A stretch of 64,000 nucleotides of DNA, from assembly GCA_019914945.1 (NCBI GenBank), contig CM034101.1, forward strand, positions 3,731,188-3,795,187, in the 5' to 3' direction. Below, in pieces: positions 61,991 through 64,000 of this stretch; position 1 is the stretch's first letter; every line of letters begins with the position of its first letter. The DNA comes from Typha latifolia. Lineage: Eukaryota; Streptophyta; Magnoliopsida; Poales; Typhaceae. A program made the position numbers and the translations under genes. The notes beneath the pieces were generated by a model that was given only the letters and a program-made list of their open reading frames with translations, had not been told where the DNA came from and did not search any database.

Positions 61991-64000
61991 CAGGGAGTTT
62001 GTCTATGGTGAAAACAAATCTTATTATACATATTGCAGCTGTTAGATTGTGGCTCAACAGTGTGTATCGAAGCTGTTATCGTATGTATCATTCTTTGTGA
62101 TATAGATGACTATGCTGAGGGTTTTTCCATGAATCCGAATATCACCTGAGGTACTCCAAATATATACTAGTTTAAGTCCATTGCATTGTTCTCTAGATCA
62201 TTATAGATAAATAAACATGATTTAAAGTAGGGCTGAGAGCTGTACCGATGTTATACCCATATCTTACCATACTATTCCAGATATATCTCTTCTAAGTTCC
62301 AGCTTTCATCATTATCAGAAGAGTAATATACAAATACCTCTGTTATAGTCACATAAGGTTTGTTGTTTTATTCACATTCTATGGATTGGTTCAAGGTGTT
62401 TGTTTTGCCACACGATTGTTTTCGTGGGTTCTATAAGAGATTATTTGAACCTTTTTCTATTTCCTCGCGAATGACACACTAATATATCCAAGGCAATAAG
62501 TTACTAAATATGTTATGAACTAAGGTAGAAATTAGATAACACTCACAGTAATGCTTGCCTCTTGCCTCTTGCATTTAAGAGGTCATATGTACAAGTTTTG
62601 TAGATAACCTCTACTCATATATGAGGGTAAGGCTGCATATATCTCTCTTCCCCAAATCTTGTGTAGACAGGAGCTTTGTGAATTGAGATGCTGTGTCCTT
62701 AATAAGACAAAGTTTTATCAAGATAAATAGTTAACTCGACTAATTATCTTATGATTTCTTTATCATATGCATCTGCTTATGACATTACATTGCCCATTAG
62801 GTCACTGCAGAACATTGACTCTTGGGATAAGTGGACCCTATTAGTTTCATTTTTCTTGCTAACATAACTGGAAATTATTGAAGAGTCTCTGCAAGAGTCT
62901 GTTCAAGAACCAAGATGATCCATTTGAATAAATGAAAGCCTTAATCAATGCATTACAAGAGATCATGACATTATAGTATTTTGTCATAATACCTGCTACC
63001 TAGGACGACCTTTGTAATTGTCCCCTCTCCCCTATTTTATATTGTTTTTCTACCTTCAATAAATATCAGCTTTGACTAGCAGCAGTTCCTTCTGTCATTA
63101 GGTTAACAATAGAGATATGTCGATTGCGGTTTTAAGAGGCTTCATTGCAAAGCGCAAGGAAGAACATGCTACATTGTTGAACAAAAAAGGGAAATTAGAA
63201 GAAGTGGTACTTGAGGCCCCTCCTTCCGGATCTGCAACAGAGGAGGAAACTACCACACAGTATCTGAAAATAAATGATGATTCTGACATACAGAGGCATC
63301 AATCTGTAGATGAAGTGGAAAGTACTTTAAAAGAACCAATGAAGAATGGTTCATGGAAAGGGCTGGGAGAACTCAAGGCACCTAAGGTTCTTGAGGTGAT
63401 ACTAAATCAGAATTCTTATTAAATTCCAATTTCAGTGAGAATTAAAACTAAGGCATGTTCACCAAATGTATAGTTTTGTTAAGAAACTAGTGTAATTTCA
63501 ATACAACTAAAGATGATTGTATTCTGCTTTTATTACACCCACTGTTCAGGTTTAAATTTCATTATAAATTTGCAGGCTTTGGCTGCTTCTGGATTAAGAG
63601 CTATACGGTATGCTCGAGAAGTTGAGGGGATTGGACAAGTGATTGCTCTAGACAATGACAAAGGTATCTTTGTGTTGTTTGCAGAATATATTTTCCTTGA
63701 TGTTCTCTCATTTGCGATACAACTAGTATTTGTAATTGAAGCACATTTGTTTTTGCAGCATCCATTGAAGCATGCAAGAAAAATATACAATTCAATGGTT
63801 CTGTAGCTTCCTCGAAAGTGGAAGCTCATCTTGCTGATGCTCGAGTTTACATGCTCAGCCATTCAAAAGAATTTGATGTGGTATTTCCATATCTGTGATG
63901 AGTAAATATATGCTTATTTCCTATGATATGCACACATTATATTCATATTTTTTGACCGGCTTCTAGTGATTCTTTGCTACTTCAGAAATGTAAGAGCCTT
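61631..64000 (+). CDS. TRM1: tRNA (guanine26-N2)-dimethyltransferase, N-terminal part (runs off the window)
   Basis: TRM1 uses S-adenosylmethionine to make N2,N2-dimethylguanosine at position 26 of tRNAs in nucleus, cytosol or organelles. Four exons are visible: 61631-61735, 63102-63395, 63576-63663 and 63759-63880, all with GT-AG borders and consistent phases (0, 0, 1, 0). They encode the first 203 residues; intron 1 is 1366 bp. Exon 1 gives MGDLGDKLKGYTIIKEGEAE and then NTVFFNKAQ. Exon 2 starts VNNRDMSIAVLRGF and continues into a long charged linker. The methyltransferase core begins with KVLEALAASGLRAIRYARE (SAM-binding motif I, about 130-148), then VIALDNDKASIEACKKNIQF (motif II) and ADARVYM. 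The catalytic DPYG-type motif and C-terminal zinc domain should lie beyond 64000. The start codon is inside an inverted duplication; the downstream exons identify this copy as the working gene. Confidence 0.95.

Noticed and set aside
1..64000. CRISPR arrays, operons or other bacterial or organellar features
   Set aside because: No regularly spaced repeats with unique spacers and no bacterial-type gene packing; all repeats are microsatellites or transposon ends.

Overview
This window is nuclear DNA from a flowering plant. The evidence is spliced genes with GT-AG introns, an intronless 9-cis-epoxycarotenoid dioxygenase gene (abscisic acid synthesis), an EAR-motif C2H2 zinc-finger gene, long AT-rich intergenic DNA full of microsatellites, and decayed Ty3/gypsy and Ty1/copia retrotransposons. 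The very GC-rich, C/G-ending codons of the dioxygenase gene against an AT-rich background suggest a monocot, but the species cannot be named from the sequence alone.

Layout from left to right. 1-3135 is microsatellite-rich intergenic DNA. 3136-3678 (-) is a single-exon C2H2 repressor-type zinc-finger protein. 7071-11683 holds a deleted Ty3/gypsy element in minus orientation (two LTRs, primer-binding site, polypurine tract, decayed gag and protease) that itself carries another dispersed repeat. 15236-21876 (-) is the translation-initiation factor eIF2B delta subunit, reconstructed here as seven exons coding for 635 residues. 557 bp upstream of it, in the same direction, ends a three-exon gene (22434-31355, -) for a 360-residue protein with three CCHC zinc knuckles and two GRF zinc fingers. 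Its 7.7-kb second intron contains a copia element (24776-29952), which in turn contains a nested short LTR element.

31356-42441 is intergenic and includes a striking cluster of CACGTG and related bZIP-type sites at 32550-33029. 42706-44511 (+) is the NCED gene, with a TATA box and its own CCACGTGG element. 44512-59309 has no recognisable gene, but it has a 279-bp direct duplication flanking 981 bp of unrelated sequence and a second copy of the repeat seen inside the gypsy element.

The right end is the most unusual part. The first four exons of a tRNA N2,N2-dimethylguanosine methyltransferase gene (TRM1, + strand, continuing beyond the window) start inside one arm of an inverted repeat of about 0.8 kb. 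The other arm, at 59310-60098, carries a mirror-image copy of the TRM1 promoter and first exon whose start codon has changed from ATG to GTA. The spacer between the arms holds an intron-containing, frameshifted fragment of a beta-1,3-galactosyltransferase gene (galectin-like domain).

The functional genes do not form a pathway. eIF2B delta and TRM1 serve translation and tRNA modification, NCED makes the abscisic-acid precursor, and the zinc-finger genes are a likely transcriptional repressor and a nucleic-acid-binding protein of unknown role. Exon boundaries were set by hand from reading frame, splice consensus and remembered family conservation, without alignment or transcript data.
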